64,000 nt of DNA from Apiospora phragmitis (lineage: Eukaryota; Ascomycota; Sordariomycetes; Amphisphaeriales; Apiosporaceae), in the NCBI GenBank assembly GCA_038363925.1, contig JAQQWL010000005.1:3410001-3474000 (forward strand), written 5' to 3'. Position 1 is the stretch's first letter; the number at the start of each line of letters is the position of its first letter. The notes beneath the pieces were generated by a model. That model ran no database searches, was not told where the DNA came from, and worked only from the letters and a program-made list of their open reading frames with translations. Shown here piece by piece: positions 36,445-48,280 of the stretch. Both the position numbers and the translations under genes were made by a program.

Positions 36445-37562
36445 ATGCTCCCACATGTTTCTTCATCCCCCCAACTACTCTCTCCTCCCAAACCGCACCT
36501 CGAGACAATGTGGTCCAACCGACGACAAAAGCTTCCGGAGGAGTATTCCACCAACCCCAACACCATCCGAGCCCGCAGACGCAAGGCTCGCCTGAGTCCT
36601 TACTCCAAGGAGGTCGAGCAAGCCAAAGCCTCGGACTCCAAGGCCGTCACTCGTGCCTGGAAGCAACGCGTGGATACTGACAGGTACAAGATGTCCTCGG
36701 AAGACGACCGGAAAACCATTCTTGAAAACGTTGAGAAGGAAGTGATGGATCGTCGGTTCGTACATGTCTAACGTCTCCTTTGCCTTGGGATGACTGAACC
36801 TTACTGTTGGAGTGGCAGACGTGAGAAGGGCCTCGATGCTGATACCAAGATCAGTCGATTCATGCATCGTATGCACAGCAACGGACCCAGCCCTTTCGAT
36901 CCAGCCCTCCACAACGGCGTCCACTCTCCCCGGGCCCAATGCAGCCAGTTGCACCCATGCAGGCGAGCGCCAACCGCTACGCAACCCCGGGTTCCGCCAT
37001 GCCTTTCGTCATGTCCAGCGTCGAGGGTCGAGCTGCCACTGAAGCTCCCTTTCCACAGCATCCCATGGGCCTACCGCCCCCACGACTGATTCACCCCTCT
37101 GGTCTCGGGTACTACCAATACCCTAATGAGCAGGAGGCCTCGCCCTACGGCAGCAATATGCAGGCCGAGCTTGCCCACGAGGCCCCCAACAGCGCCAACA
37201 CGGCCAAGCAGATTGCCAACCTCGAGAAGATTGTCAGAGGTCTGAGCGACGACCTTGCCGTCGCCAAATCTACCATTCGAGCACAGGAAGACCGTCTTGA
37301 GGACATGACCAACCGTATGAAGACGTTTGACAGAGCCGTGGGTGGACTCGGAAAGGCCGAGGGCGAGTTCAACATGCAGAACCACAAGGTCGATTGTGCC
37401 GTTCGAGGCATCTTCGAAATGGTCAACGTCGCCGCCAAGATCGCTAAAGAAATGAGTGGTGATGCCAACGGGATCATGGATGCTCCGGCTGGAGTCAACG
37501 GTGATGCTGCTTCTATCAACGGTTCGGAGGAGAGCGGAGAGGGGGGTGGAGTGAGCGACTGA
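36445..37562 (+). CDS. Hypothetical protein with C-terminal coiled coil
   Basis: I do not recognise the family. Exons 36445-36759 and 36855-37562 join in phase (donor GTACAT after CTCGTCGGTTC-like sequence, CTAAC branch, acceptor GATCAG) for 340 residues. The acceptor is a choice: an earlier GGCAG at about 36820 looks better by itself but leads into the wrong frame. The N-terminal 100 residues are very basic and helical (A-R-R-R-K-A-R-L-S-P-Y-S-K-E-V, W-K-Q-R-V). The middle is Pro/Gln/Ser-rich and disordered. Residues about 210-300 form a heptad-rich helix (A-K-Q-I-A-N-L-E-K-I-V-R-G-L-S-D-D-L). The acidic Gly/Glu tail ends G-V-S-D. Possibly a nuclear or scaffold protein, but unproven. Confidence 0.65.
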
Positions 37563-38606
37563 TGAGTTACGAGACGAGGGGGTTTGTTGCGTTGACTTTT
37601 ACATGAATATATCTTCGGTTGTGACACCAGATTTGGCGGGTCACCAACTGTCCGTTTTGCGATTGAGTTGACATTTCATTACATATCGAGGACGGTGCGA
37701 TGAACCTTGGGAGATTGCGGTTGAATTAGCATGGGATATTATCACAGTTCAATTCCGAGTTCATTTTTGACAGTCCGATCTGTCTTGCTATGTTCCACAA
37801 ATGCTGCTCCTTGCTGGTTAGTTCCCGGCTTGGCACGTGGGTGTGATGTTGACGTCCACTGGCTCTACCGAGTCCACAAGATCCACAGGGCGGGCGAGCG
37901 TCGACAAATTGTGCGGCTCACGGATTTCTGCACGGATAGCCAGCTTCTGCTGACCTGCCGTTATTGGCAAAGCTTGGCTGCAACGAGATGCTGTAAGCAG
38001 GGGGTCCAGCTCGACATTACTGGGTCAGCTAGGTGTCCGATTGCAACTACACATGCAGCGCAGTGGGGGGTCTACGGATGACAGGCAGATTTCTGTCCAG
38101 CCTGCCTCCAACGGCTAGCGTACCAGCTAGCGAACCAGGACATGACAGCTCTGCATGAGCACCTCGACCATTGAGACACGAGCTCCTCGGCATGTGTAGA
38201 GTGGTGAATCGGTTCCATCGTGCCAATGCTCGTCTGGGCACCGATTGCCGCATCCACGTGGAAAATCGGTCGCGGAGCGAAACGGTGCGCACCCCTTGTT
38301 GAGAGATTCGCTCCTTATACCCGCATGCAACGGGCGGCGGCCTTTTCCACAAGGCTCTCTTCTCGCCAGGCATACCCCCAGTAGTGTAACGATCCCATAC
38401 GAGGCCGATTCCCAACACCACGTGCTCTACAGTCTGCATAAGCACTTGTCCAAATCAATCGCTGTCTGGAAAAATGCGACGCTGATCACCAGGCTCCAGC
38501 TCGCGACTAGATGCTTTGTTTAAAATCCTCATTTCTCCCAACTAACTTGCTCTTGGCTCTTCTTCCCCAGCCCGCCACAGACACTGCTGAGTGAGCCCGA
38601 GACACG
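37563..38606. other. Intergenic region upstream of the phospholipase gene
   Basis: About 1 kb with no gene; it would hold the phospholipase promoter. Short frames on both strands overlap each other without family features. Confidence 0.5.
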
Positions 38607-40262
38607 ATGCTTACCCGCTCGCTCGCTGCCATCACGGCCGCCGCTGGCTTCGCTGCCGCGGCGCCTGGTGTCGAACTGCATCAGCTCAACGATGCTTGGA
38701 AGTCCAAGATCAAGAACGTCGTCGTCCTGGTCGAGGAGAACCGCTCGTTCGACACCTTCTGCGGTGGCTTGACCTACAACCCCAAGATTGACGGTCTCCT
38801 GCATCATAACTACTGCAACTCGATGTATGTCTCATGAATACGCCTCGTACTTTACCTGAACTAGAGCTGATTGACACTTTCAGGAATGCGTCGGACCCCA
38901 ATCAGCATGCTGACGTCTGCGCCGAAGCCCTGGCTGCTGACGTCGCCAAGGATGACCCGAACCACAGCATCAGCGGGGTTAACATGCAGTGTAAGTAATA
39001 TCGGTCTTCGATGAAAATGTCTTAGCTCACGCAGCACAGTGTTCAGCACCTGGCATCCGGATGAGCAGCTCGTCAGCGGCGCACCCGCTTGGAAATACGA
39101 GAATATGAGAGGGTAAGTTACATGGCATCTATTTAATAGGAGGGCCGTCGTCAAAGAAGAACGACGGGAGGAGCTTTCCATGTTAACTGACGAAACCCCC
39201 CTTCAGCTTCGTGACCGAGCAAGCAGTGGCCTACAAGACCGAGGACAAGGGTCGGGCTGCCGAAGCTATCAACTATTACACCCCGGAGCACATACCGGTC
39301 TTCAACGCCATCGCCGAGAACTTCGTGCTGTTTGACCGCTGGTTCTGCGCCGTGCCGGGGCCGACCAACCCCAACCGTGCGTACATCACGTCCGGCACCA
39401 GCCACGGCCACGGCAGCAATGACGACGCCTTTGGCGAGTACGGCCTTCCGCAGAAGAGCATCTTTGAGCAGCTGTCAGAGAAGGGCATCTCGTGGATCAA
39501 CTACCAGAACAGCACCACAGGTCCTGGGTAAGTAGCGAAAGCCTTCTTCCTGAGCGCATTTCTATGTGCAATTGAGGGGAGACGTCCAGCTCACTGATAC
39601 CTAATACTGACACTTTCCACAGCAAGGGCTTCCTGCCCGACGCCGACTTCTACGAGTGGACGGCCCGCAGCGGCGCCAACGTGACCAACGTGAAGCCGCT
39701 GCAGCAGTTCTACGCCGACGCCGCGGCCGGCACGCTGCCCCAGTTCACCTACATCAACCCGGAGTGCTGCTCCTACCAGTCGTACCACCCGCCGTCGCCC
39801 ATCAACCTGGGCGAGACCTTCATCAAGGGCATCTACGAGGCCGTACGCAACTCGCCGCAGTGGGACGACACGCTGTTCGTCCTAACCTTCGACGAGCACG
39901 GCGGCTTCGGCGACCACGTGCCGCCGCCCGTCGGCGTGCCCGACGGCGGCGACGGGCTGCAGTACACGGAGAAGGCGGCCGACGGCAAGAACATCACGTT
40001 CGGGTTCGACCGGCTGGGGCCGCGCGTGCCGACTATTCTCATTTCGCCGTGGGTCGCCAAGGGCGAGGTTGAGAACAAGGGCGCCAACAACGGCGGCGAG
40101 TATACGCATACCAGCATCATCAACTTCCTTTCGGAGCTCTGGGGGCTCGAGAAACTCACGCCTCGCGTCGAGTGGAGCGCTACGTTCGAGCACCTGATCC
40201 TGCCGTCCCGGCGGCCGGATGCGGACTCGCCGCGGAGGCTGCCGGATCCGGTCGTCTGGTAA
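38607..40262 (+). CDS. Secreted phospholipase C / acid phosphatase (phosphoesterase family)
   Basis: Predicted secreted phosphoesterase of the non-haemolytic phospholipase C/AcpA type, which hydrolyses phospholipid head groups or phosphomonoesters. Five exons (38607-38824, 38884-38990, 39040-39112, 39207-39527, 39623-40262) join in phase for 452 residues. The signal peptide is the first ~19 residues (ends F-A-A-A-A-P). The catalytic motif E-E-N-R-S-F-D-T-F-C-G is near residue 45. Further family blocks: G-P-T-N-P-N-R-A-Y, Y-I-N-P-E-C-C-S, F-D-E-H-G-G-F-G-D-H-V (metal-binding) and R-V-P-T-I-L-I-S-P-W. The bacterial C-terminal duplicated domain is absent, as usual in fungi. The frame is intact. 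Phosphate- or nutrient-regulated expression would be typical but is not visible here. Confidence 0.9.
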
Positions 40263-40891
40263 AAAAGAAAAAGGGGTGTGTAATCGTGGCTGTTGGGAGG
40301 ATAGACTGGGAGAATTTGCTTGATGTAACAGCCAACATGGACTATTTGCGTACGGAACTTCATGAGGCTGTGGAAGCGTTAGGGGGCACCTAGAAATGAA
40401 TCAATTCGGAACTTTCACTTGAAAGGATCTCATCATACATACTACCAAGAAGCCGGCGCCAGTTACTCTTGGCTTAGAATACTCCGCCTTATGCAACTTG
40501 TTCACCGGGTCGTCGAAAAAGAGATAATTAAACTCATCAAAAACGGATCCAAGTCTACTCGTAGTCAGTGGTTCGCATAATGTGGGCTGATTGCCTCACA
40601 TTGTCTTCAGCTACCCCCTTTTAGGGCCAGCCTAGCGGAAGTACCCACCAATCGTGAACCCAGCCACGAAATGCTTGGCATACGCATGGATGGGTCGATA
40701 GAGGCGATTGTGCCACCCAGCAACTGCACATCAGCTGAATGCTACTTCTGTTCTGCCATACACTTGCTCCTTTCTCTTCTGTTTCGCCCATAACTTGTGG
40801 GTGAGACTACCCGTGAGACCTGCGAAGACCCAACATAAAGTCGGTATCAGTTGGCATTACTGGGAAAGGAACGAGCAGAAGCTGAGAGGCA
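40263..40891. other. Intergenic region upstream of the HET gene
   Basis: About 630 bp with no recognised feature. A pyrimidine-rich stretch at 40740-40790 may be part of the HET promoter or 5' UTR. Confidence 0.45.
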
Positions 40892-42879
40892 ATGGAAGAC
40901 GAAAGGAACAATGCCGACTTCTATCGGCCGCTCAATACCGAAGACGTCGAGCTCCGCCTTCTCCTAGTGCAAGCAGGCGAAGGCGACGAGCCGGTCAAGT
41001 GCCAGCTCGTGCACGCCTCCCTGAAGGATGGAGGAGATCGACTCCCCTACGAGACTATCTCGTACTGCTGGGACGACTCGGCGCAGACGGGGACCATCTT
41101 CGTGGACGGGCTGGAGATGGTGGTGCCGCGCAGCGCCCAGAGGGTTTTGCGGCGCATGCGGAAGCCCCGCGAGGACCGCGCGCTCTGGATCGACGCCGTC
41201 TGCATCAACCAGGACGACGTCGACGAGCGCGGGCGCCAGGTCGCTCTCATGCACGAGATATACTCCAAGACGGCGCGGAATCTGATCTGGCTCGGCGAGG
41301 GTGAGGAGGAGGAGGAGGCGACGAGCTACTGCGTGTCGGTGCTCGAGACCGTATACTGCTACGCAAAGCGCGAGACGGACGACTTCAGCGACGACTTTGA
41401 TGAAATTACATCCAAGACGCTGCTAAGCAGTGAGATTGAGGCGCCCCTTCTCAAGCATCATCTGATCACATTCTTCTCAAGTCCCTGGTTTGAGCGTGTT
41501 TGGGTAAGTAAAGCACAGCTACTAGTTTCCAAGAAGTATTTATATTTAGGCCTCTCGAAACTGATGTGAAATGGGCGGTGTATAGGTTATACAGGAAGCT
41601 CTCCTGGCCCCCAAAAGCCTGGTCCATATCGGTACTTACGAAATAGACTTCGACAAACTCCTGCTCAGCGCGACGTGGCTGACGCACGCGTCCTCTACCC
41701 TGGACCTCAGCCCGCTCGACCAATACGTCGGGCTGCTGAACTGCCAAACCATGTACGACTTGGGCCACAAGACAGATGATAACAAGGCCCTAGACACCAT
41801 CCTGGACAAGCTTTCAACGTTTTACGCCACAGACCCGCGGGACTACGTCTACGGCGTCCTCGGTCTCTACCAGAGCATTTCCGGGCTTGAGGGCCCCCTA
41901 ATGCCCGCGCTTCTGACGTCGGACTACACCAAGTCCGTAGCCGCGGTCATGCGCGACACGAACCGCTACATCATCGAACAGAGCCCGAACCTAGACTTCC
42001 TCCGGCGCCTACGGCACCAGCCCGAGACCGCGTACGAGCGAACGGGCGTCCCTTCCTGGGCCGAGCCCTGGCACCTGAGAAGCAACAGCAGCAACTCCAA
42101 CAAGTGCGCGCTCGCCAGCGACATGAGGCACACCCTGTACTCGGCCGACAACGCCGTCGGCAAACGCGAAACTGCCGTCACGGCGGCTACTCTGAACGAT
42201 GATCCCGAGGTACTGGTCCTGACGGGCGTGATAGCCGGCAAGGTCAAGGATGTTACGTCCTGTGTTATCGACGGCAGCCCCGAGCAATTCGCGGACCTCC
42301 TGGAATCGGCCGACTCTCCCATACACCTAGACAGACTCCGTGCAGACGCCGAGACTATTGGCTTCGCTGTCATCGCCGAAGCGACGGCGGCGCCGGAACG
42401 CCCTACGGCCGAGTACGCGAGAACAAGCATCCTGGCCTGGGCCGACTTCATCGTCAAGCACAAAGCGCGGCCGTCCCGCGACATCGTCGACAACAACAAC
42501 AACACGAGCCGCCGGGGGACTAAGGAGAATCTCTATACCACCTTCGAAAAGGCGGCTTTTGCCGAGGAGGAGGAGTGGTCGGCGCTGGTGGATTACGACG
42601 ACGCCGTCACGTCGGCAACGCAGGGCCGGCGGATTTTCCGGACCGAGGCCGGGAACATCGGGCTGGGGCCGCGGGACATGGTGGCGGACGGCGGTGATGT
42701 CGTGGCGGTGCTGTATGGGTGCCGGTGGCCGGTCATCTTGCGGCCGCGGGGAGGGGGACATGGGGGTGGATGGGTACGAGTTTATCGAGGTATGTTACGT
42801 ACATGGGCTCATGGACGGCGAGGCGGTGCAGAGACATGTGGCGAGTGGCGAGAATGATGTGGTTTTCCATCTGAGGTGA
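40892..42879 (+). CDS. HET-domain (heterokaryon incompatibility) protein, frameshift near 3' end
   Basis: Predicted non-self recognition protein; HET domains trigger incompatibility cell death when activated. Exon 1 is 40892-41503 and exon 2 begins at 41586 (donor GTAAGT, acceptor TATAG, phase 0). HET core: I-S-Y-C-W-D-D, L-W-I-D-A-V-C-I-N-Q-D-D, then E-R-G-R-Q-V-A-L-M-H-E-I-Y and I-W-L-G-E. Exon 2 continues with W-F-E-R-V-W / V-I-Q-E-A and D-P-R-D-Y-V-Y-G-V-L-G. The family's usual C-terminal box (Y-E-F-I-E-V-C-Y-V-H-G-L-M-D-G-E-A) is in the next frame. A one-base shift falls in the G-rich run around 42745-42760, so the frame as written ends at 42857 without that box. The expected stop is at 42879. 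The rest of the gene is open. Confidence 0.88.
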
Positions 42880-44033
42880 TGGTGAGTACAAACGGGAATT
42901 ACATTTCAGTACACTAACACAGGGGCCTTATATGCGCTTTCACGTTGGGTGCATGTACGAAGTTACTTGTGAGTGCTAATCAGTAAGAGTGAGGTCAAGA
43001 CGTGAGTTAGTAAGGAGCCCGTCTTATCTAGTTGTTCAGTTCAGTACGAGCAAGGAAATTTATCATATCTAGGTCAGAAAGTACTCTGTATCAAAAATAG
43101 GGTATATGCCTTCTGGAGTGGAGCAAACCTGGAGACTTGATTTTGTGTGCCTTAGGGGTTAAGGGGTAGTCAAGCACCGACCTCAGATACACTCTCACAA
43201 TCACCTGCAAGAGTTCATATAAAGATATACTACTAATTGGGCGGTATCCTGAACGTCAAGCTTAATAATATGTCTCGCAAACTAGGCATAATCATATCTC
43301 AAACCAGATTAAATATGTTTAGCCGTTATGTACACATCAAAGGCAAATACCATCTCATCAACTGGGCACCATTTTGTATGTGTTTCAACAGGAACCATAT
43401 CTCCAGTATTGTTACCGGCGGGAGTCTCGCTGTGTCTCCTTCTCCTACTTCGTTTTACCTATGACAGTTGGCCATGTCTGGTGTATTATAGAAATTATCG
43501 GACATATACTTACTTTCAGATTGCCAGGCAAAGTATCTGGAATATCTAGCTTCACCCCCTCATCCATGTCCCTGTATTGTTCTGGGCCCGCACCAGCGCC
43601 ATCCCTTCTCTGACTGCAAGCCAGGAGCGGGAAACGACACATATGGCTGTAGCAGCAGTTCCGGATCTTCATCCCCAGGATCCGCATGTCGCCTAATAGG
43701 GTCATATTATGCGACTCGGCCGCCTACGCCGGTAGCCCCTTTATTTCACATCGGCAAGGACCCGAGGTTCAATTTTGGAAAAGGGCCTCATGAGCATCAC
43801 AAGTGTGTCACGAGTTAGATTAGCTCATTCCACGGCTTCCTTGGAGGATGTGGTTCATTTCTGTCAAAGACTGAAATAAAGAGAACTTGTCCGCAGGATG
43901 GATGTTAGCTTTCACTGGAGTGCATGCTACTACTACACGATTGAAGAATATGAAATTCTTGATCGCCGCTAGGAACAAATGCTACAACTTCATCGGGACA
44001 CTGCTATTACTCTTCTTGAATTCCCCGTCCGGC
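42880..44033. other. Gene-poor region after the HET gene
   Basis: Nothing convincing on either strand; short unrelated frames only. Confidence 0.45.
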
Positions 44034-44290
44034 TCAAGTACTAGGATATCCTGGCGCGACGTGCACAGAATTTAGATATCCTCGTTGTGTACGGTGAGAT
44101 ATGTGTTCAATCTCCCATGGAATGACTTTGTACATCACGCCATTCTTCAAAAGGTTGCCGGAAATGCAGGGAATCATCTCGCTCGGGTAGAAAGGGGCAA
44201 TACCCACTCAAGGATCAGGTGGCCAGTAAGTACCCAGAACACATGAGTGGCGACGAGGCCGAGTGCGGAAAGTTTCACGGGGAAGGACAT
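44034..44290 (-). CDS. Possible small secreted protein, two exons (weak)
   Basis: A 66-residue model: exon 44234-44290 encodes a hydrophobic start (M-S-F-P-V-K-L-S-A-L-G-L-V-A-T-H-V-F-W) like a signal peptide. A 56-nt intron (GTACTT donor, GCGAG acceptor) leads in phase to 44034-44177. The mature part has only one Cys and no known motif. Support is compositional only, and it could be chance. Confidence 0.2.
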
Positions 44291-45591
44291 GACGGTTCAA
44301 ATGGATATATGTAGTTGAAGTTAATTGGGATCTTGCATAATGCGACCTGCACTGCAGGAGAGGTTATCAACATCTGCATACCTGCGCTGCCGGGTGTGTA
44401 CATGCATGCTGTAGGAACAACATGTAAGGTTAGCTCGTGGGACATTCAAGATATCCCGACTTTGGCACTTGGCGCTTGGCTGCTGGGAAGCGCTGTCCTG
44501 CCCCTGGATGGATAGATCCGCATCACGACAACTCGACGTTGAGAGCTAATACCTAACAGAAACGGCGAGTGATTCGTTAGTTAGATGCGAAAGAAGGAGC
44601 ACTGCGAAAGCCGGTGTGAACTCTCGGGATCTAATTCTCGAATTGGCGCATACGACTGATGGGATTATGGGACTTCGCCTGCCACCCGAGGGAACAACTA
44701 CAGTAAGTATGTAGGTACATGAAATGAAGCACGTGGGTGATACAAAGGGTTTCCCCAACAAAAACCCGCAGGCTCTCATCTTGTGTTATGCGGCCTGGTC
44801 GTAGTGAAAAGAAGCAATTGATGAGCTAGATGAATATGATGGGATTCTACAGGGGCCCATCCTGGTGATTGGGGCTGCTTGGGATTTTTGGCGATGTTTA
44901 AGGCTGATGGGCGATGACGCAATGGCACAAGTACGCCGTCCGAACACTAATAAACCTAGTCTAATCGGGATCGTTGAGGTTATTCGTAGCGCTTGGCGCC
45001 CGTGCATACAACGTCAGCTGCTGTGCCATGCTGTTCTCCTTCGGCAATTGGATCCATTGGGCTCTTACTCACTCATTCCTTCTCCCCGACGTGACAATGT
45101 AAGTACAAATGCATTCCCATATCCAATCCTGGCTGCGAAATGCACCGTCGTGCTTTCTCCTTAATCTTTCTCTTTCAAGTCTCCTACAGTCTGCATCCCG
45201 ATGCGCAGCTGAAAAAGAAGAAGAATTCATCAAGCCACCAGTCATATTTTAGTCCCACGCCTACTTCTTCACACCTCTCGACATCGGACTTACGCGGCCG
45301 GCTCGTCGCACAGAAGGGGGGCTAAGCAGTGCCACAGGCTGACAGGTGAAACGCCAGCAAAAAGGGAATGAGAAGGCTACTTGCAGCGGCGGAAGGAACA
45401 ACTTGAGAAAGCACTGTGCCTACGTCGAATTTGTGCAATTCTCCCCCGCCTGATACATTCACATACACTAAGACTTGCGCTCTCCCCCAACGACATGTGC
45501 GCCTAGGTTTAGCTAGCAGCGTCCACCACTTTGGAAATCCTCATCGGCCGCCAAACTCAAACCAGCGCCAATCGAACTCGGCCCAGCAACC
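44291..45591. other. Intergenic region upstream of the small cysteine-rich gene
   Basis: 1.3 kb without a recognised gene. Pyrimidine-rich from 45150 to 45300. Confidence 0.45.
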
Positions 45592-45936
45592 ATGTGGTTC
45601 ACTCTCTTTACTCTCGTCCTGCTCACCTGCCACGCCGCGGTCAGCATGGCGGCCCCAACCTTCGGCGGAGTCGGCTGGTGGTATTCGCGGTGCTCGTCCC
45701 CATCGCAGGTGGAGGCGTCGATGAATCAGGAGAACTGGGTCCCGTCCGCCGTCTGCCTGCACGGAACCTGCTGCTCCAACCAGGCCGAAGGGCCGCTCTG
45801 CAGCTACGAAGCATGCGCCCTCAATGAGGAAGACGCGAGGGAAGCAGAAGCACGAAACGCCAACTCTCTGGCTCGGCGGGATATTACCGGAGTTTGGCCC
45901 CAACCGGCTGTACGACGCTCGACCCTTGATGTATGA
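45592..45936 (+). CDS. Small secreted cysteine-rich protein (effector-like)
   Basis: A 114-residue frame with a clear signal peptide (L-F-T-L-V-L-L-T-C-H-A-A-V-S-M-A, cut near residue 20). The mature part has six cysteines in about 50 residues (S-R-C-S-S, A-V-C-L-H-G-T-C-C-S, P-L-C-S-Y, E-A-C-A-L), enough for three disulphides. The tail is charged and polar with a possible dibasic site (L-A-R-R-D). I do not recognise the family. Size, secretion and Cys content are those of fungal effectors or antimicrobial-like proteins, but function is unknown. The C-terminal end may be altered by an unseen intron. Convergent with the Thr-rich secreted protein. Confidence 0.6.
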   Translation: MWFTLFTLVLLTCHAAVSMAAPTFGGVGWWYSRCSSPSQVEASMNQENWVPSAVCLHGTCCSNQAEGPLCSYEACALNEEDAREAEARNANSLARRDITGVWPQPAVRRSTLDV

Positions 45937-46418
45937 TCCAGATTGGGTGACCAGGAAGGACAAACCCCAGGCTACTACATCCTTATTGAGAGGTAGGATC
46001 TCATTCACCAAGCATTCATGATACACCACTTTGAAAGGAATGCACCACTTTGGAAAGCTGCATGATATTGACCTCACGGCAGGCGAGCAAGCATGTAGGA
46101 GGCCGACACCTTTAAGCGACCATACGCCTACCCACACTACGCAAATGGGAACAGGGAGCAGGAATAGAGAAGGGAAAGGATGCCCTGAACGAATACAATA
46201 GACACCTCCATTCAGAATGTTTCAAATCAGGAGAGACGTGTATTCCGTTTGAAGACTGTCTGCATAGTGTCGATAGGGAAACTGGTCGACCAAGCAGATA
46301 AGTACAAAAAGTTTGCCACCACAGGACTTAGGGAAATATATCTTTCTCACTACCCTTTATCAATGCGACACCCGAGTCGATTAAATGCCTTCGTGGTCCC
46401 AATATTTAATTACCTCTT
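45937..46418. other. Intergenic with a diverged repeat
   Basis: Holds a block (about 45946-46110) with a degraded second copy at 48409-48510. Otherwise no gene. Confidence 0.5.
45946..46110 (+). repeat. Dispersed repeat, copy 1
   Basis: The first 28 bases match 48409-48436 at 25 of 28 positions (GGTGACCAGGAAGGACAAAC against GGTGGCCAGGAAGGGCAAAC, and on). A second patch with CCTCACGGCAGGCG and GGAGG/AAAGG-like ends matches 48472-48502. The spacing differs by an internal deletion in copy 2. Confidence 0.5.
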
Positions 46419-47987
46419 TCAATTAACCTTCGAGATGGAGAAATCATCCACATAGTGCGTGGCCGTCACCTGATTTCGCGTATAGTTTATGCTGATCTTA
46501 CACTTGGTGTCTGTCTGCTGCTGAGCGACAAAGGTGTAAGAAAAACGGTACCAGCCATTGCCCGCCGGAACGCCGTTCGACAAGGGACTCCAGGATCCAC
46601 CGCAGCTGCCGGTCGATGAAGATAGTTGCACGTAAAGCCTCGAGGCGGTGTTCCCAGCATCAAGCACGGTCGTGCTGACAAACATGGTAAATTGGTAAGT
46701 GGCACCGGGCTGGAGATTGAAAGCCTGCACTGTGCTGAGGTAGCCGAAGCCGAGATATTGCGAGTTGATGACTCGGAAGGCCCGGGTAGGCTGGCTGTAC
46801 CTGCTCTGTGTGGAGACGACCTGGCCGTCCCAGCCGGCTGGGTTATTGTTGTACCATGACCAGGTGCCTGATTGATCGGCCGCCTCAAAATCAAGAGCGG
46901 ACGGAGTGGCGGCCGGCAGGGTGACGGTGGCGACGCCGGTCGTGGTGGTCACCGTTGTCGTGACATGGGTCGTCGCCACTTCGATGGTCGTGGTAGCCTG
47001 AACGGTGTTTGTGTTCGTTACGGTGGTGGACGAGGCCGTACTCGTGACACTGACCGTTTTGGCCGGGACACCGAAGCAGGAGCAGGCCGAGGTGATGCGG
47101 TCGGGCGGATAGCTCTGGGTGGCGACGCAAGCGGGCGTGGAAACTACAAACGAGGTCGGGGTAGCTCGTTTCATTTGCTGGGGGGAGCGCGAGTAATAAC
47201 CGGTTACGGTAGTTGTGGCAGATGGGACCGTTTGGGTGGTGGTATCGGTCAATGTCCGGGTAGTTCGCTGGGTAGCGACGATGACAGTCGTGGCGACCGA
47301 CATGGTGCTTTGAAGAGTAATTATGCCGAGTCAGTTCCTTTATGCTTCATGGCTTGGGTGGGAGGTGACTTACGATGTGGGCGTGGTGGTCGCCACGGTG
47401 GTTGTGGAAGGGGTCAACTGGGAACAGTAGGCGCCTGCTTGCGACGGCGCGTACTGGAAGCACTGAACAATCTCCCTCTTGCATTCTTCGTCTGGACATT
47501 GAACAGGTACCGGCAATCTCCCGAGGTTGGAGAGGACGTAACTATCCGAGATAGTGTAAAGAACGTTGCCTCTGTACTGACGAACGTTGTAGCCGTAAGA
47601 CACATCCCACCCTCGCGAATAGAGCGCGCAGAATTGGCCGACCAGGTCGCTCCCTGCGTGCAAGTTGTACCCGTTGACGTATTGGCAGGCGCTCACACTG
47701 GAGCATGCGTCGGCGCAGCGTGTCGCGTTGAACTGGCCGCTGGGAAAGATGCGAACGCCCAGATAGGTATCGGCGCTCCCGCACATCGGAACCTGGATGG
47801 CAACGCTTCCCAGCGAGACGAGGTCCGAGTAGCCTGGGACGGCGCCGGCAGGAACAAAGGGGCCCTCGAGCTGGTTGTAATGCGGGCCGTTGGTCTCGGC
47901 GTTCAGCGCGTCCAGGGCCTCGAAGTCGATGCCTTGGCTGAGCACGCACAGCGCGGAGGCGAGAAACAGAGCGTAGCGTTTAGCCAT
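46419..47987 (-). CDS. Secreted Thr-rich protein with PAN-like and carbohydrate-binding-like domains
   Basis: Exons 47374-47987 and 46419-47307 join in phase (GTAAGT donor, TTCAAAG acceptor) for 500 residues. Signal peptide about residues 1-19 (A-L-F-L-A-S-A-L-C-V-L-S-Q-G). Residues about 60-200 hold 7-9 cysteines in a PAN/apple-like pattern (Q-V-P-M-C, T-R-C-A-D-A-C, A-C-Q-Y-V-N-G-Y, Q-F-C-A-L-Y-S). Two long Thr/Ser/Val tracts suit O-glycosylation and flank a small Cys patch (T-S-A-C-S-C-F-G). The C-terminal 150 residues (L-D-F-E, W-S-W-Y-N, Y-L-G-F-G-Y, then Y-V-D-D-F-S-I) resemble a jelly-roll carbohydrate-binding module. Probably a cell-wall or extracellular binding protein; no catalytic site seen. 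The frame is intact. Confidence 0.75.
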
Positions 47988-48270
47988 GATGGGTGGTCGA
48001 GAGGAATGCTTGGGTCTTGAGGATGGATGTGGTTCATATTTCTTTTGCAAAGCTTTGGGGTCTCGATCTGCTTTATATATATAGGCGGAACCAACACCCC
48101 TTGTATTTGGATGTACGGTAATTACCATTCGGTAACTAGTTCTGACCATCCGGGTTGGCCATAGAGGTTGAGTATCTTCACGGCCGACTATGGAGGCCAG
48201 GCCTTCTCAACCCCGGTATTTTTGGGGCCTACTCGGCTAAACAGGTTGGGGGATGCATTCTTAATAACCC
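47988..48270. other. Upstream region of the Thr-rich gene
   Basis: Contains TATATATATA at 48073-48082, about 90 bases upstream of the start at 47987, a likely TATA element read on the minus strand. No gene. Confidence 0.45.
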
Positions 48271-48280
48271 TCAGGGTGTC

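Noticed and set aside
36790..37089. Frameshift in the coiled-coil gene
   Set aside because: Using the later acceptor at 36854 with the donor at 36760 gives a fully open 340-residue model.
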